Below, piece by piece: positions 1 through 8,534 of a DNA stretch of 64,000 nucleotides. The notes beneath the pieces were generated by a model. That model worked only from the letters and a program-made list of their open reading frames with translations. It made no database searches and was not told where the DNA came from. Each line of letters begins with the position of its first letter. The stretch's first letter is position 1. The translations under genes and the position numbers were made by a program. Source of the DNA: Novosphingobium sp. 9U (GTDB taxonomy: Bacteria > Pseudomonadota > Alphaproteobacteria > Sphingomonadales > Sphingomonadaceae); contig NZ_LR732469.1 in NCBI RefSeq assembly GCF_902506425.1, forward strand, positions 434,001-498,000, in the 5' to 3' direction.

Positions 1-1141
1 CGACGAACAGCTTGCCCGCTACATCGCCGCCGTAGCCGCGCACACGGCTCCAGTATGCCGCGCGGAAGCGGGCGATTTCGGCAGCATCGAGGCTGTCCAG
101 ATCGCGCATGGTGCCGTCGTTGCGGACCAGCACGTCGTCGGTGTCCGCCAGCGTGTCGCGCTCCTCCAGCGCGACGACGCCGGGCGCGCTCGCCAGGATG
201 TTCTCGACCAGCGTGGTGCCCGAACGGGGATAGCCGATCAGGAAGACGTGCGTGGCCGCCTCGCCCTCGACCGGCGGAACCTCCCGCACGGCCGGCGCTG
301 CCGTCACCTGGCGCGCGATGGTCTCGATGTAAGCGCGATGCGAAGGCCGGTCGGGACCAGGGCTCAGCACATCGCCATAGACCTTGCGGAAGTTCGCCTG
401 CGCCTGGGTATAGCTGGCGAACGCCTCGTCGATGCGGTCCTGGCGATCGAGCGCATCGCCTAGCAGGGTGAGCGCACGAGTGCGATCGTCGCCGCTCGGC
501 TCCGCCGCCAGCAAAGTGCGCAAGTCGGCTTCGGCAGCGGCTCCGTCGCGTGCCTCGATCGCCAGTGTCGCCAAGGCGAACGTCGCCGCCGGATCGTGTG
601 GCTGCAGCGCAAGCGCCCGGCGCGCGAGGTCACGTGCAGCCTCAGCCTCGCCGCGTCGCGCCGCCGTATCCGCAAGTCGCCCAAGCGCCGGCGCCAGGTT
701 GGGATCGACGGCCAGCGCGCGACGGTAGCTTTCGCTCGCGGCGGCGGTCTCACGCAGTGCGTCCAGCGTGTACCCGCGCTCCAGCCAGGCGGCGGCGTGG
801 CGCGGCTCGGCGGCGACGACGCGGTCGAGCACCGCCAGCGCCTCGCGCAATTGCCCTTCCTTGCGCAGGACCGCGCCGATCGCGCCGAGCACCATGACGT
901 CGCCCGGGGCGATCTTCAGCGCGGCGCGCAGCAGCCGGTGCGCGCCGGCGTAGTCGCCCGCTTCCTCGCGCCGCCATGCGGCCAAGTTCAGCAGCATCGT
1001 ATCGCGCTCGCCCGCGCGCAGCAGAGCTTCAGCGAGTTCGGCGGCCTGCGCGATGTCGCCCGAGGCGAGCGCCTGTTCGATCCCCGCGCGTGCCTTGGCG
1101 CGTTTGCCCGTCGACAAGTTGGCCGATGTCTTGCTTCGCAT
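1..1141 (-). CDS. TPR-repeat sulfotransferase family protein (3' end outside window)
   Basis: The reading frame is open from the ATG at 1141 to the left window edge, giving 380 visible residues. Residues ~20-260 are Ala/Leu-rich tandem helical repeats typical of TPRs. A sulfotransferase domain follows, with the PAPS-binding loop YPRSGTTLVE near residue 304 preceded by the beta strand HVFLIG. Such proteins transfer sulfate from PAPS, and TPR-fused members are suspected to act on proteins or peptides; the substrate here is unknown. The gene diverges from the small secreted protein at 1220. It is the outermost member of a locus with two aspartyl hydroxylases, a second sulfotransferase-like gene and a TonB receptor. 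The family call is firm; the substrate is inference. The C-terminus lies outside the window. Confidence 0.88.
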   Translation of the reverse strand, partial: MRSKTSANLSTGKRAKARAGIEQALASGDIAQAAELAEALLRAGERDTMLLNLAAWRREEAGDYAGAHRLLRAALKIAPGDVMVLGAIGAVLRKEGQLREALAVLDRVVAAEPRHAAAWLERGYTLDALRETAAASESYRRALAVDPNLAPALGRLADTAARRGEAEAARDLARRALALQPHDPAATFALATLAIEARDGAAAEADLRTLLAAEPSGDDRTRALTLLGDALDRQDRIDEAFASYTQAQANFRKVYGDVLSPGPDRPSHRAYIETIARQVTAAPAVREVPPVEGEAATHVFLIGYPRSGTTLVENILASAPGVVALEERDTLADTDDVLVRNDGTMRDLDSLDAAEIARFRAAYWSRVRGYGGDVAGKLFV

Positions 1142-1219
1142 GTGCGCGCAAGCTCTCGCGCATCTTTACGCATGCCGCAACCTGTCATAGATTTCGCGAT
1201 ATCCAGAAGGGGCACGACG

Positions 1220-1483
1220 ATGATGCAGTTCCTGGCCGCCGCGGCGGTTCTTCTGGCCAGCGCCACGACGCCGGCCGCACCCACAAAGGGGGACGAACCC
1301 GAAAGATCGGCCGACAACGACGACAAGAAGATCTGCAAGCGCTTCACCGAGACCGGCTCGCTGGTCCGCGGCTATCGCGCCTGCAAGACCAAGCGCGAAT
1401 GGGAGCGGGAACGGGACACCGCGCGCGCCTTCGGCAACGGTATCAACTCGTGCCGCGACATGGCTGAAAAGGGCGGCTGCTGA
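1220..1483 (+). CDS. small secreted four-cysteine protein of unknown function
   Basis: 87 residues. The start is ATGATG at 1220, preceded by an AGAAGGGG ribosome-binding site. The N-terminus is a short signal peptide (hydrophobic residues 3-15, AxA-like site near residues 18-20). The mature part is charged and carries four cysteines (CKRF, ACK, SCRD, C-terminal GGC), suggesting two disulfides in the periplasm. I recognise no domain. It sits between a sulfotransferase and a beta-hydroxylase, both on the other strand. It could be an unrelated small periplasmic protein or a client of the neighbouring modification enzymes; nothing in the sequence decides this. Confidence 0.72.
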   Translation: MMQFLAAAAVLLASATTPAAPTKGDEPERSADNDDKKICKRFTETGSLVRGYRACKTKREWERERDTARAFGNGINSCRDMAEKGGC

Positions 1484-1492
1484 GCCTCAGGC

Positions 1493-2659
1493 TCACGCTC
1501 CAGCCTGATCCTCGGCGGTGACGCCGTATGCGCCGATCGCCTCGTACAGCGCCGTCAGCCCCTCGCGCTCTGTAGCGCTAAGGTCGGGGCGCCATATCTC
1601 GAACAGCAGCACGACGCGGGTCTGATCGCTCTCGTTCCAGGCTTCGTGTTCGATTGTGTCGTCGAAGATCATCATCCGGCCTTGCTCGACGGCGCGCTTG
1701 TGGTTGCCGACGCGCAAGTGGCAACCGGGCGGCACGATCAGCGGCAGATGACAGATCAGCCGGGTGTTGATCATGCCGTGATGCTGCGGAATGTGCGTGC
1801 CGGGCCGGAGCACGGAGAACAGCACCATCGGTGAGCGCCCGGCGATGTGCGGGATCGGCAAGCCCTCCAGCGCCGCCAAGGTTTTGGGAAAGCGGCTTGC
1901 GTTCTCCGGTACGAGCGCGCCGCCACGATAGAGGTGGAAGGCGCTCCAGCGCGGATCGGCAAGCAGCGGGTGGCGCTTGGCCGGGCGGTTCTCCTCTGGG
2001 GCCACGTAAGGCGCGAGCACCGCGTCGCTTGCCAACAGGGTCTCCAGCTCGGCCAGGATCGCCGGTGCCGCAGCTTCGAGCGCAGGCACCCAGGCGAACT
2101 CCTCCGCTTCGAAGAACGCCCGCTGGGCCAAGCCCGGGTAGTAGAAGCTGGTCGGCTGCTGCAGCTGGACTTCGGCCCTGGCCGCCAGGATCTCCAGGGC
2201 TTCGGTGAAGCGCGCGCCGACGCTGGCCGGCACCACGCCGCTGGCTTGCAAGTGCTGTTCAAGATGCGCCTCGAAGATCGCACCGGACCCGGCGACAGCC
2301 GTCTCCGCGCGGCGCAGCATGTCGATGAGGTCCTGCGGCAGACGTCCCGCGCGCGGAGCCTGGCGCAGCGCAGCCTCGTACCAGCTGACCGCAGCGCGCG
2401 GGTCGCCGGCCGAGTTCAGCGAGTCTCCCCGCATGATCAGCGCGTAGAGGTTGGCCGGCTCTGCCGCGAGCACGCCGTCGAGCGCCCGGTGCGCCGCCGG
2501 TGCATCGCCGAGCATCGCGCAGGCCTGCGCCAGGAGCAGCTTCATCTGCGCCGTCGCCTGCCCTGCCCTCTCGACCGGCTCCAGTGCCCTGCGCGCCGCC
2601 GCTGCATCGCCTCGGCGCAAGGCCGTCAGACCGGCCTGCAGCGCCGCCGCCGGGGTCAT
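1493..2659 (-). CDS. aspartyl/asparaginyl beta-hydroxylase domain protein with N-terminal TPR-like repeats
   Basis: 388 residues. The ATG at 2659 overlaps the upstream TGA (TGATG), so it is translationally coupled to the sulfotransferase-like gene. Residues ~5-120 form TPR-like helices. Residues ~225-360 match the Asp/Asn hydroxylase (AspH-type, 2-oxoglutarate/Fe(II)) fold. The likely iron ligands are H293 (PQHHG) and H338 (DDTIEHEAWN). R300, H304 and R348 are in place for 2-oxoglutarate binding. The expected reaction is beta-hydroxylation of Asp or Asn in a protein or peptide. No signal peptide is visible, so it is probably cytoplasmic. A second gene with the same architecture lies at 3783-5069. 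Confidence 0.88.
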   Translation of the reverse strand: MTPAAALQAGLTALRRGDAAAARRALEPVERAGQATAQMKLLLAQACAMLGDAPAAHRALDGVLAAEPANLYALIMRGDSLNSAGDPRAAVSWYEAALRQAPRAGRLPQDLIDMLRRAETAVAGSGAIFEAHLEQHLQASGVVPASVGARFTEALEILAARAEVQLQQPTSFYYPGLAQRAFFEAEEFAWVPALEAAAPAILAELETLLASDAVLAPYVAPEENRPAKRHPLLADPRWSAFHLYRGGALVPENASRFPKTLAALEGLPIPHIAGRSPMVLFSVLRPGTHIPQHHGMINTRLICHLPLIVPPGCHLRVGNHKRAVEQGRMMIFDDTIEHEAWNESDQTRVVLLFEIWRPDLSATEREGLTALYEAIGAYGVTAEDQAGA

Positions 2660-3702
2660 CACGCGTGCTGCCCGGCGAGCAAGGGCGCGGGCGGATCGAG
2701 CGCGATCCCGGCCGCTTTCGCCACGGCCTCGGCCCACTGCGCCACCTTGTCGATCTCGTCGCCGTGGATCTGCTCCGCCGCGCTATGCTCAGCCTCGCGC
2801 TCGGCTGCGGCGAAGTCGTTGCCGAACTTGGAGTGACGCGTGAACGCCGGCCCTGAGACGATCTGCGCCGCCGCCGCTGGATCCAAGGACAAGCCGAAAA
2901 GCGTGGCCAGGCACGTCGTCGTCGTTGCCGGATCGCGCATCAGCTCGGCGCTGCTCAAGGTGCGCACGCGACTTTCGCCGAACTGCGCCACCAGCCGCGC
3001 GAACAGCGCCTGCTGCGCCAGCCAGCCGACCGCCGCCACCTGGAGGTCGCTGTGCCCAAGGTGGTCACGCGGCGTGAACCCCATGTCGATCAGGCGATCG
3101 TCGAGCAGCCCCAGGAGCAGCGTGCGCACCCACAGCCGACCGTCGAGGCCTTTCTTGGCGATCGAGGCGAGGTACGTCCGCAGCGGCGCGTAGAGCAGCA
3201 CTGCATGGCTCTGCGGCCGCAAAGCGAGGATCGGTGCGGCAATGCCGTTGGCGATGTTCGACGGCTTCACGATCACCGCCTCTCCTGCCGCGAAGGGGCG
3301 GGCCAGCAAAGTCAGCGCATCGTCGAGCACGGAGGCCATGTCCGGCCCCTTCCCCCCGCGCCGCTTCCAGCCGACGAGATCGTTGAACAGCACCGGCTCC
3401 TTCAGACCCATCGCCCAGCCCGGCCGATCGAACGCGCGCGCCAGCAGCGTGGAGCAGCAATAGGCCGAGTGGAAGATGAAGTGCAGCGGCGCAGGGCTCG
3501 CCGTCAGCGCCAGTGCATCGGCGCGCCGCACCACCAGCGGTTCGAGCCCCGGTGGCAAGTGATCGTCGGTCAGGAACGTCGCGGTCCGGTGCGCCTCGCG
3601 CGGAACCCGGACGAAGTGGACCGCGTCGTGCCCGGGATCGTACCGATGCGCGAGCCACGTCGCGTCGGCCAGCAAGGGGGCGGAAGAGGCTGATAGGCTC
3701 AT
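2659..3702 (-). CDS. sulfotransferase-like P-loop protein
   Basis: 347 residues. The start is the ATG at 3702; longer in-frame upstream sequence would run into the divergent gene. The N-terminal ~70 residues have no clear family. A P-loop-like segment HSAYCCSTLL at residues 78-87 after a hydrophobic strand (LHFIF) resembles the PAPS-binding loop of sulfotransferases. The later KPSNIANG and LLYAPLRTYLASIAKKG segments fit the same fold. The classical GxxRSGTT form is absent, so substrate and even sulfotransferase activity are less certain than for the gene at 1-1141. It is the first gene of a two-gene operon with the beta-hydroxylase below it and is divergent from the second beta-hydroxylase. 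Confidence 0.68.
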   Translation of the reverse strand: MSLSASSAPLLADATWLAHRYDPGHDAVHFVRVPREAHRTATFLTDDHLPPGLEPLVVRRADALALTASPAPLHFIFHSAYCCSTLLARAFDRPGWAMGLKEPVLFNDLVGWKRRGGKGPDMASVLDDALTLLARPFAAGEAVIVKPSNIANGIAAPILALRPQSHAVLLYAPLRTYLASIAKKGLDGRLWVRTLLLGLLDDRLIDMGFTPRDHLGHSDLQVAAVGWLAQQALFARLVAQFGESRVRTLSSAELMRDPATTTTCLATLFGLSLDPAAAAQIVSGPAFTRHSKFGNDFAAAEREAEHSAAEQIHGDEIDKVAQWAEAVAKAAGIALDPPAPLLAGQHA

Positions 3703-3747
3703 GCGGGACCGGCGGGCATGCGCTTTGGTTTGCAGGCGCGCTCCGGT

Positions 3748-3776
3748 TTGTCCAGTGGCCGCCGCCGCGATATAGG
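3748..3776 (+). promoter_or_regulatory. candidate promoter of the second beta-hydroxylase gene
   Basis: TTGTCC (3748-3753), a 17-nt spacer and TATAGG (3771-3776) lie in the 80-bp divergent spacer. The predicted transcription start falls at about 3782-3784, on the ATG at 3783, which would give a leaderless or nearly leaderless mRNA. No strong Shine-Dalgarno precedes that ATG. Read by eye, not tested. Confidence 0.4.
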
Positions 3777-3782
3777 CGGGCC

Positions 3783-5069
3783 ATGAACCAGATGGAAGTC
3801 GAGCAGGCCTTGCGCGCTGCGGCCGGTGCGCGGCAGGCCGGGCAGATCGATCGCGCCGCGCGCCTCTACCAGGACGTGCTGACACAGGCCGGCGAGCACC
3901 CGGTCGCGCTCAATGCTCTGGGCGTCATGGCGCTCGCGGCCGGGTCGTTCGCGCAGGCCGCCATCCTGTTCCGGCGGGCGCTCGCGGTCGATGCCAGCGC
4001 GATCGACCTGTGGCTCAACCTGGCCACGGCCCATCGGCATGAGGGCGATGCGGGCGGCGAGCGCGCGGCGCTGCTCGGTGCCCTCGGGCTGGACCAGCGC
4101 CACTTCATGGCGAACGTCCGCATGGCGGAACTGTGCGAGCGGACTGGCGATGCGACCGGCGCGGCGGAGAAGTGGCGTGGCGTTCTCGCGATGGCGCCGC
4201 TGATCGAGGAGCCCACGCCGGCGATGGCCGCGATGTTCGCGCATGCCCGCAGCTTTGTGGAGCAGCAGCAGGCCGGCTTCGCCGCGGCGGTCGATGCCGA
4301 TCTGGAGATGGTGCGCGCGGAGCACACTCCAGCCGAACGCAGGCGCTTCGACGCGTCGATCGATCACCTGCTAGGGCGTCGCCAGATCTATCCCAACGTC
4401 TGCGCCGGGCTGCACATGCCGTTCCTGCCCGCCGATGAATTCTTCGAGCGCCGCCACTTCCCGTGGCTCGATCAACTCGAAGCGGCCACGGGGACGATCA
4501 CCGCCGAGTACCTGGCCTTGCGCAGCGGCACCGATGGCGAGTTCAAGCCCTACGTCGCGATGGAACCGGGCACGCCCGCCAACAAGTGGAGCCCGCTCGA
4601 CCACCGGCTGGACTGGGGCGCCTACCACCTGTGGAAGAACGGCACTCGCAACGACGAGGCCTGCGCACGCTGCCCGCAGACCGCGGCGCTGGTCGAGGCT
4701 CTGCCGCTCGCCCGCATTCCCGGGCGCGCGCCGACCGTCTTCTTCTCGGTGCTGGAACCGGGCGCTCACCTCCCCGCGCACACCGGCGTCAGCAACGTGC
4801 GCGCGATTATCCACTTGCCGCTGGTGGTGCCCCAGGATTGCACGTTCCGCGTCGGCGGCGAGACCCGCACCTGGCGCGTGGCCGAGGCCTGGGCTTTCGA
4901 CGACACGATCGAGCACGAGGCGTGGAACCGCTCGGGCGAGCGGCGGGCCATCCTCATCTTCGATGTCTGGAATCCTCACCTGACGAGAGCCGAGCAGACG
5001 CTGCTCGCGGCGTTCTACCCCGTCGCCGACCGTCACGGGTATGCCGGACAGGGCGGCGCGGGCGATTGA
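3783..5069 (+). CDS. TPR-containing aspartyl/asparaginyl beta-hydroxylase
   Basis: 428 residues. Residues ~1-140 contain three or four TPR motifs (for example HPVALNALGVMALAAGSFAQ). The C-terminal third is an AspH-type 2-oxoglutarate/Fe(II) domain with H333 (PAHTG) and H378 (DDTIEHEAWN) as likely iron ligands, and R340, H344 and R388 as likely co-substrate contacts. It shares domain order and the DDTIEHEAWN block with the protein at 1493-2659, so the two look like an old duplication. The ATG at 3783 is the first sensible start; further upstream would overlap the divergent gene. It reads toward the TonB receptor, with 237 bp between. The role is probably hydroxylation of Asp/Asn in a protein; the target is unknown. 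Confidence 0.88.
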   Translation: MNQMEVEQALRAAAGARQAGQIDRAARLYQDVLTQAGEHPVALNALGVMALAAGSFAQAAILFRRALAVDASAIDLWLNLATAHRHEGDAGGERAALLGALGLDQRHFMANVRMAELCERTGDATGAAEKWRGVLAMAPLIEEPTPAMAAMFAHARSFVEQQQAGFAAAVDADLEMVRAEHTPAERRRFDASIDHLLGRRQIYPNVCAGLHMPFLPADEFFERRHFPWLDQLEAATGTITAEYLALRSGTDGEFKPYVAMEPGTPANKWSPLDHRLDWGAYHLWKNGTRNDEACARCPQTAALVEALPLARIPGRAPTVFFSVLEPGAHLPAHTGVSNVRAIIHLPLVVPQDCTFRVGGETRTWRVAEAWAFDDTIEHEAWNRSGERRAILIFDVWNPHLTRAEQTLLAAFYPVADRHGYAGQGGAGD

Positions 5070-5306
5070 GCCACACGAAGAACCTTACGCAACCCACTAG
5101 GTAATCATTGTTAATCATCGAGTGTGACCTGCAAGCCACAGCCGGATAACCAAGTTTTCCGCAGTGGCGTTAGCGATTGTCACAGCGTGCCAACCTTGCA
5201 ACACACGGTGTCATGGCGGGGGCGCTTGACGCGTCCCAAGCTGATTCCGGCCCGGCCTGACGGCGAAATCAGGCAGCGCGGGCTTGTACGAAGGGACACA
5301 CAACAA

Positions 5307-8300
5307 GTGGCATCAACTTTCACCAAGGCTGCGCTGCGTGGCGCAACCAGCCTCACCGTGTTCGCGGTGCTAGGCTCGACGGCTGCGTTCGCGCAGGACA
5401 CGTCGGCACCGGCCGCAGAGACGAGCGCTGACACGGCCGCCGAATCTGATCAGATCGTCGTCACCGGTTCGCGCATCCGCCGCCCCAACCTGGAATCGGG
5501 CGCACCGATCAGCACCGTCGCTGGCGAAGAGTTCTTCGACACCGGCCGCGTTTCCATCGGCGACGTGCTGAACGAAATGCCGCAGCTGCGCAGCACCTTC
5601 AGCCAGCAGAACTCGACCCGCTTCCTGGGAACGCGCGGCCTGAACCTGCTCGATCTGCGCGGTCTGGGCACGCAGCGCACGCTCGTTCTCGTCAACGGCC
5701 GCCGCCATGTGGCCGGCGACGTCCTTAGCAACGGCGTCTCGCCCGACGTCAACACCTTCCCGACCGACCTGATCGAGAGCGTCGACGTGCTGACCGGTGG
5801 CGGTTCCGCGGTCTATGGTTCCGATGCCATTGCCGGCGCGGTGAACTTCAAGCTGAAGCAGGACTACGAAGGCCTGCAGATCCGCGGCCAGAACGGCATC
5901 AGCCAGTACAAGGACGCGGGCAACCAGTACGTTTCGGTCCTGGCCGGCAAGAACTTCGGCGACGGCCGCGGCAACATCGTCGCCAACCTGGAATACGCGC
6001 ACCAATCCGACTACTATGCGTCGGGCCGCAAGCGCCTGCGCCAGGTTGACGGCTTCGTCGTGGTCGACACCGATCCAGCTGGTGCCGACAATACGCCTGA
6101 CCGCACCTTCCTGCGCGATATCCGTTCCACCACGATCTCGTTGGGCGGCCTGATCAACCTGGCGTCGGGCAACCGCTGCGGCGTCGCGTCGAACGGCGTG
6201 AACTTCAACTGCACCTACCTGTTCCAGCCCGATGGCACGCTGGTGCCGCAGACCGGAACGCGCGTCGGCCTCGGCCCGAACGGCAGCTTCCTGGGTGGTA
6301 ACGGCTACAGCGGCCGTGAAGGACGCCTGGTCGCGCTCTCGCCGGAGCTGAACCGCTACTCGGTTAACGTGCTGGGTCACTACGAGATCTCGCCGGCGTT
6401 CGTACCGTTCTTCGAAGCCAAGTACGTGCGCACCGAAGCGCAGGGCTCGCAGAGCGGTCCGTTCTTCTCGCAGGGTACGACCCTGGGTGATCCCTCGCCG
6501 ATCAATCGTGAACAGATCAGCATCAACAACCCGTACCTGAGCACGCAGGCGCGTGACCAGATCATCGCTGCCCGCCTCGCGAACGGTCAGGCCACGACGG
6601 CTGCCACGCGCTTCTCGCTGCGTCGCAACTGGCTGGACTTCGGCATCCGCGACGAGCGGATCGTCCGTGAGACGTACCGGGGCGTTCTGGGCGTTCGTGG
6701 CGACTTCAACGACGATTGGAACTTCGAGGTCTCCGTCAACTACGGCGAACACCACGAGAAGAACACGATCCTCTCGAACGTGAACGTCCAGCGCTACCTG
6801 CTGGCGATCGACACGGTTCGTAACCCTGCTACCGGCCAGATCGTCTGCCGTTCGCAGATCGATCCGACTGCGGCCCTCGGCGCGCTGACGGACGCAAACG
6901 GTGACGCCCGCACGACCGCGAACGATCCGCGCCTGGCTGCGGACATCGCCGCCTGCCAGCCGCTCAACCCATTCGGTGAAGGCTCTGTCACCAACGCGGT
7001 GCGCAACTACCTGCTGGTTGACTCCAAGGCGAACGGCAAGATCACGCAGTTCGTCGCCAACGGCTTCGTCGCAGGTGATCTCAGCCAGCTGTTCGAGCTG
7101 CCGGGTGGCCCGATCGGCTTCTCGGTCGGTGCCGAGTACCGTCGTGAGACGCTGCGCTACGATCTCGACGATCTGACGCAGGAAGGTTACGCCTTCTACA
7201 ACGCGATTCCGTCCTTCCGTGCGCCGGCGTTCGAGGTGAAGGAAGTCTTCGGCGAGCTGAACGTGCCGCTCCTCAAGGACCGTCCGTTCTTCCAGGAACT
7301 GAGCTTCTCGGGCTCGGGCCGTATCGCCGACTACAAGGGCGCGACCGGCACCGTCTACACCTACGGCGGCGAAGCCGTGTGGAAGCCGATCAACGATCTG
7401 CGCCTGCGCGCAAGCTACACCCGTGCGACCCGTGCGCCGAACCTGACCGAGCTGTACTCGGCACAGGGCCAGAACTTCGCACCGGCACCGAACGACCCTT
7501 GCTCGCTGCGCAACATCGGCCAGGGCTCGTCGAACCGGGCCGCGAACTGCGCCGCCGCCGGCATCCCGACCAGCTACGACTTCGTCTACACGCAGTCGCT
7601 GCAGACCATTTCGGGCGGCAACCCGCTGCTGCGCGAAGAGAAGTCGGACAACTACACGGTTGGCGGTGTTTACACGCCCAGCTACGTGCCCGGCCTGTCC
7701 TTGTCGGTCGACTACTACGACATCACGGTGAACAACGTGATCTCGTCGATCGATGCGCAGACGATCCTGAACAAGTGCTATGACGGCTCCGCCGGCAACG
7801 CGTTCTGCGATCTGTTCCAGCGCAACGGTGCGGGCACCGGTCCGAACGGCGAAGTCGCCTATCAGGTGCTCGACGGGACGCTGCTGGAATCGTCGGCTAA
7901 CTTCGCAAAGCTGAAGGTCCGCGGCATCGATACCGAACTGGCCTATCGCCACTCGTTCGACTTCGGCACCGTGAACTTCCGCGCGAACTGGACCCATGTC
8001 CTGCAGAACGACGCGTTCCTTGATCCGGACGATGCAAGCTTCGCCGACCAGGCACTGTACGAAGTGGGCGATCCGAAGGACCGCATCACCGCCAACGCCT
8101 CGATCCAGCATGGCAAGGTAACCTTCGGTTACCAGGTCCGTTGGATCGGCAAGCAGGTGTTCGGTGAGGCCGAGAACACGATCTCGGTGCAGGGCCGCGA
8201 CCCGGTCAACGCTGACTACGCGGATGCCAAGGGCTACGGAAACGTGTTCTACCACGACATCCGTCTGGACTATCAGGTCTCCGACGAGTTCAACTTCTAC

Positions 8301-8441
8301 GCAGGCATCGACAACGTCGGTAACCGCTTCCCGCCGTGGGGCGGCACCGGCATCGGCGCTGGTTTCGACAACGTCGGCGTGACCGGCCTGTACGACAACC
8401 GCGGCCGTTACTTCTACGCCGGGTTCAAGGCGAACCTGTAA
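5307..8441 (+). CDS. TonB-dependent outer-membrane receptor
   Basis: About 1044 residues from a GTG at 5307 with AAGGGA upstream (5291-5296). This start gives a normal signal peptide ending in AFAQ; an earlier in-frame start would put about 60 unrelated residues in front. A TonB-box-like segment (DQIVVTGSRI) is followed by a plug domain (~residues 50-170; NGRRH, GGGSAVYGSDAIAGAVNF). A 22-strand-type barrel follows, ending in YFYAGFKANL. These receptors import siderophores, glycans or peptides using TonB energy; the ligand cannot be read. The gene is followed by a strong terminator. It lies between modification enzymes, so it may be their client or the entry route for their substrate (inference). 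Confidence 0.93.
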   Translation: MASTFTKAALRGATSLTVFAVLGSTAAFAQDTSAPAAETSADTAAESDQIVVTGSRIRRPNLESGAPISTVAGEEFFDTGRVSIGDVLNEMPQLRSTFSQQNSTRFLGTRGLNLLDLRGLGTQRTLVLVNGRRHVAGDVLSNGVSPDVNTFPTDLIESVDVLTGGGSAVYGSDAIAGAVNFKLKQDYEGLQIRGQNGISQYKDAGNQYVSVLAGKNFGDGRGNIVANLEYAHQSDYYASGRKRLRQVDGFVVVDTDPAGADNTPDRTFLRDIRSTTISLGGLINLASGNRCGVASNGVNFNCTYLFQPDGTLVPQTGTRVGLGPNGSFLGGNGYSGREGRLVALSPELNRYSVNVLGHYEISPAFVPFFEAKYVRTEAQGSQSGPFFSQGTTLGDPSPINREQISINNPYLSTQARDQIIAARLANGQATTAATRFSLRRNWLDFGIRDERIVRETYRGVLGVRGDFNDDWNFEVSVNYGEHHEKNTILSNVNVQRYLLAIDTVRNPATGQIVCRSQIDPTAALGALTDANGDARTTANDPRLAADIAACQPLNPFGEGSVTNAVRNYLLVDSKANGKITQFVANGFVAGDLSQLFELPGGPIGFSVGAEYRRETLRYDLDDLTQEGYAFYNAIPSFRAPAFEVKEVFGELNVPLLKDRPFFQELSFSGSGRIADYKGATGTVYTYGGEAVWKPINDLRLRASYTRATRAPNLTELYSAQGQNFAPAPNDPCSLRNIGQGSSNRAANCAAAGIPTSYDFVYTQSLQTISGGNPLLREEKSDNYTVGGVYTPSYVPGLSLSVDYYDITVNNVISSIDAQTILNKCYDGSAGNAFCDLFQRNGAGTGPNGEVAYQVLDGTLLESSANFAKLKVRGIDTELAYRHSFDFGTVNFRANWTHVLQNDAFLDPDDASFADQALYEVGDPKDRITANASIQHGKVTFGYQVRWIGKQVFGEAENTISVQGRDPVNADYADAKGYGNVFYHDIRLDYQVSDEFNFYAGIDNVGNRFPPWGGTGIGAGFDNVGVTGLYDNRGRYFYAGFKANL

Positions 8442-8467
8442 TCCAGGCACGCTTACCTGAGTAAAGG

Positions 8468-8497
8468 AGGGCGGGGGACATTCCCCCGCCCTTTCTT
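8468..8497 (+). terminator. intrinsic terminator after the TonB receptor
   Basis: A perfect 11-bp stem (8468-8478 with 8482-8492), a 3-nt loop and the T-rich tail TTTCTTGTTT. It ends the receptor transcript 27 bp after the stop codon and separates it from the oxygenase at 8535. Confidence 0.85.
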
Positions 8498-8534
8498 GTT
8501 TGGCGACCGTCGATCATGCGCTAGGCCACGTCGG

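Noticed and set aside
5370..8450. A 1026-codon open frame antisense to the TonB receptor
   Set aside because: It mirrors the codon bias of the receptor on the other strand, has no domain-like pattern, and overlaps the receptor's coding region completely.
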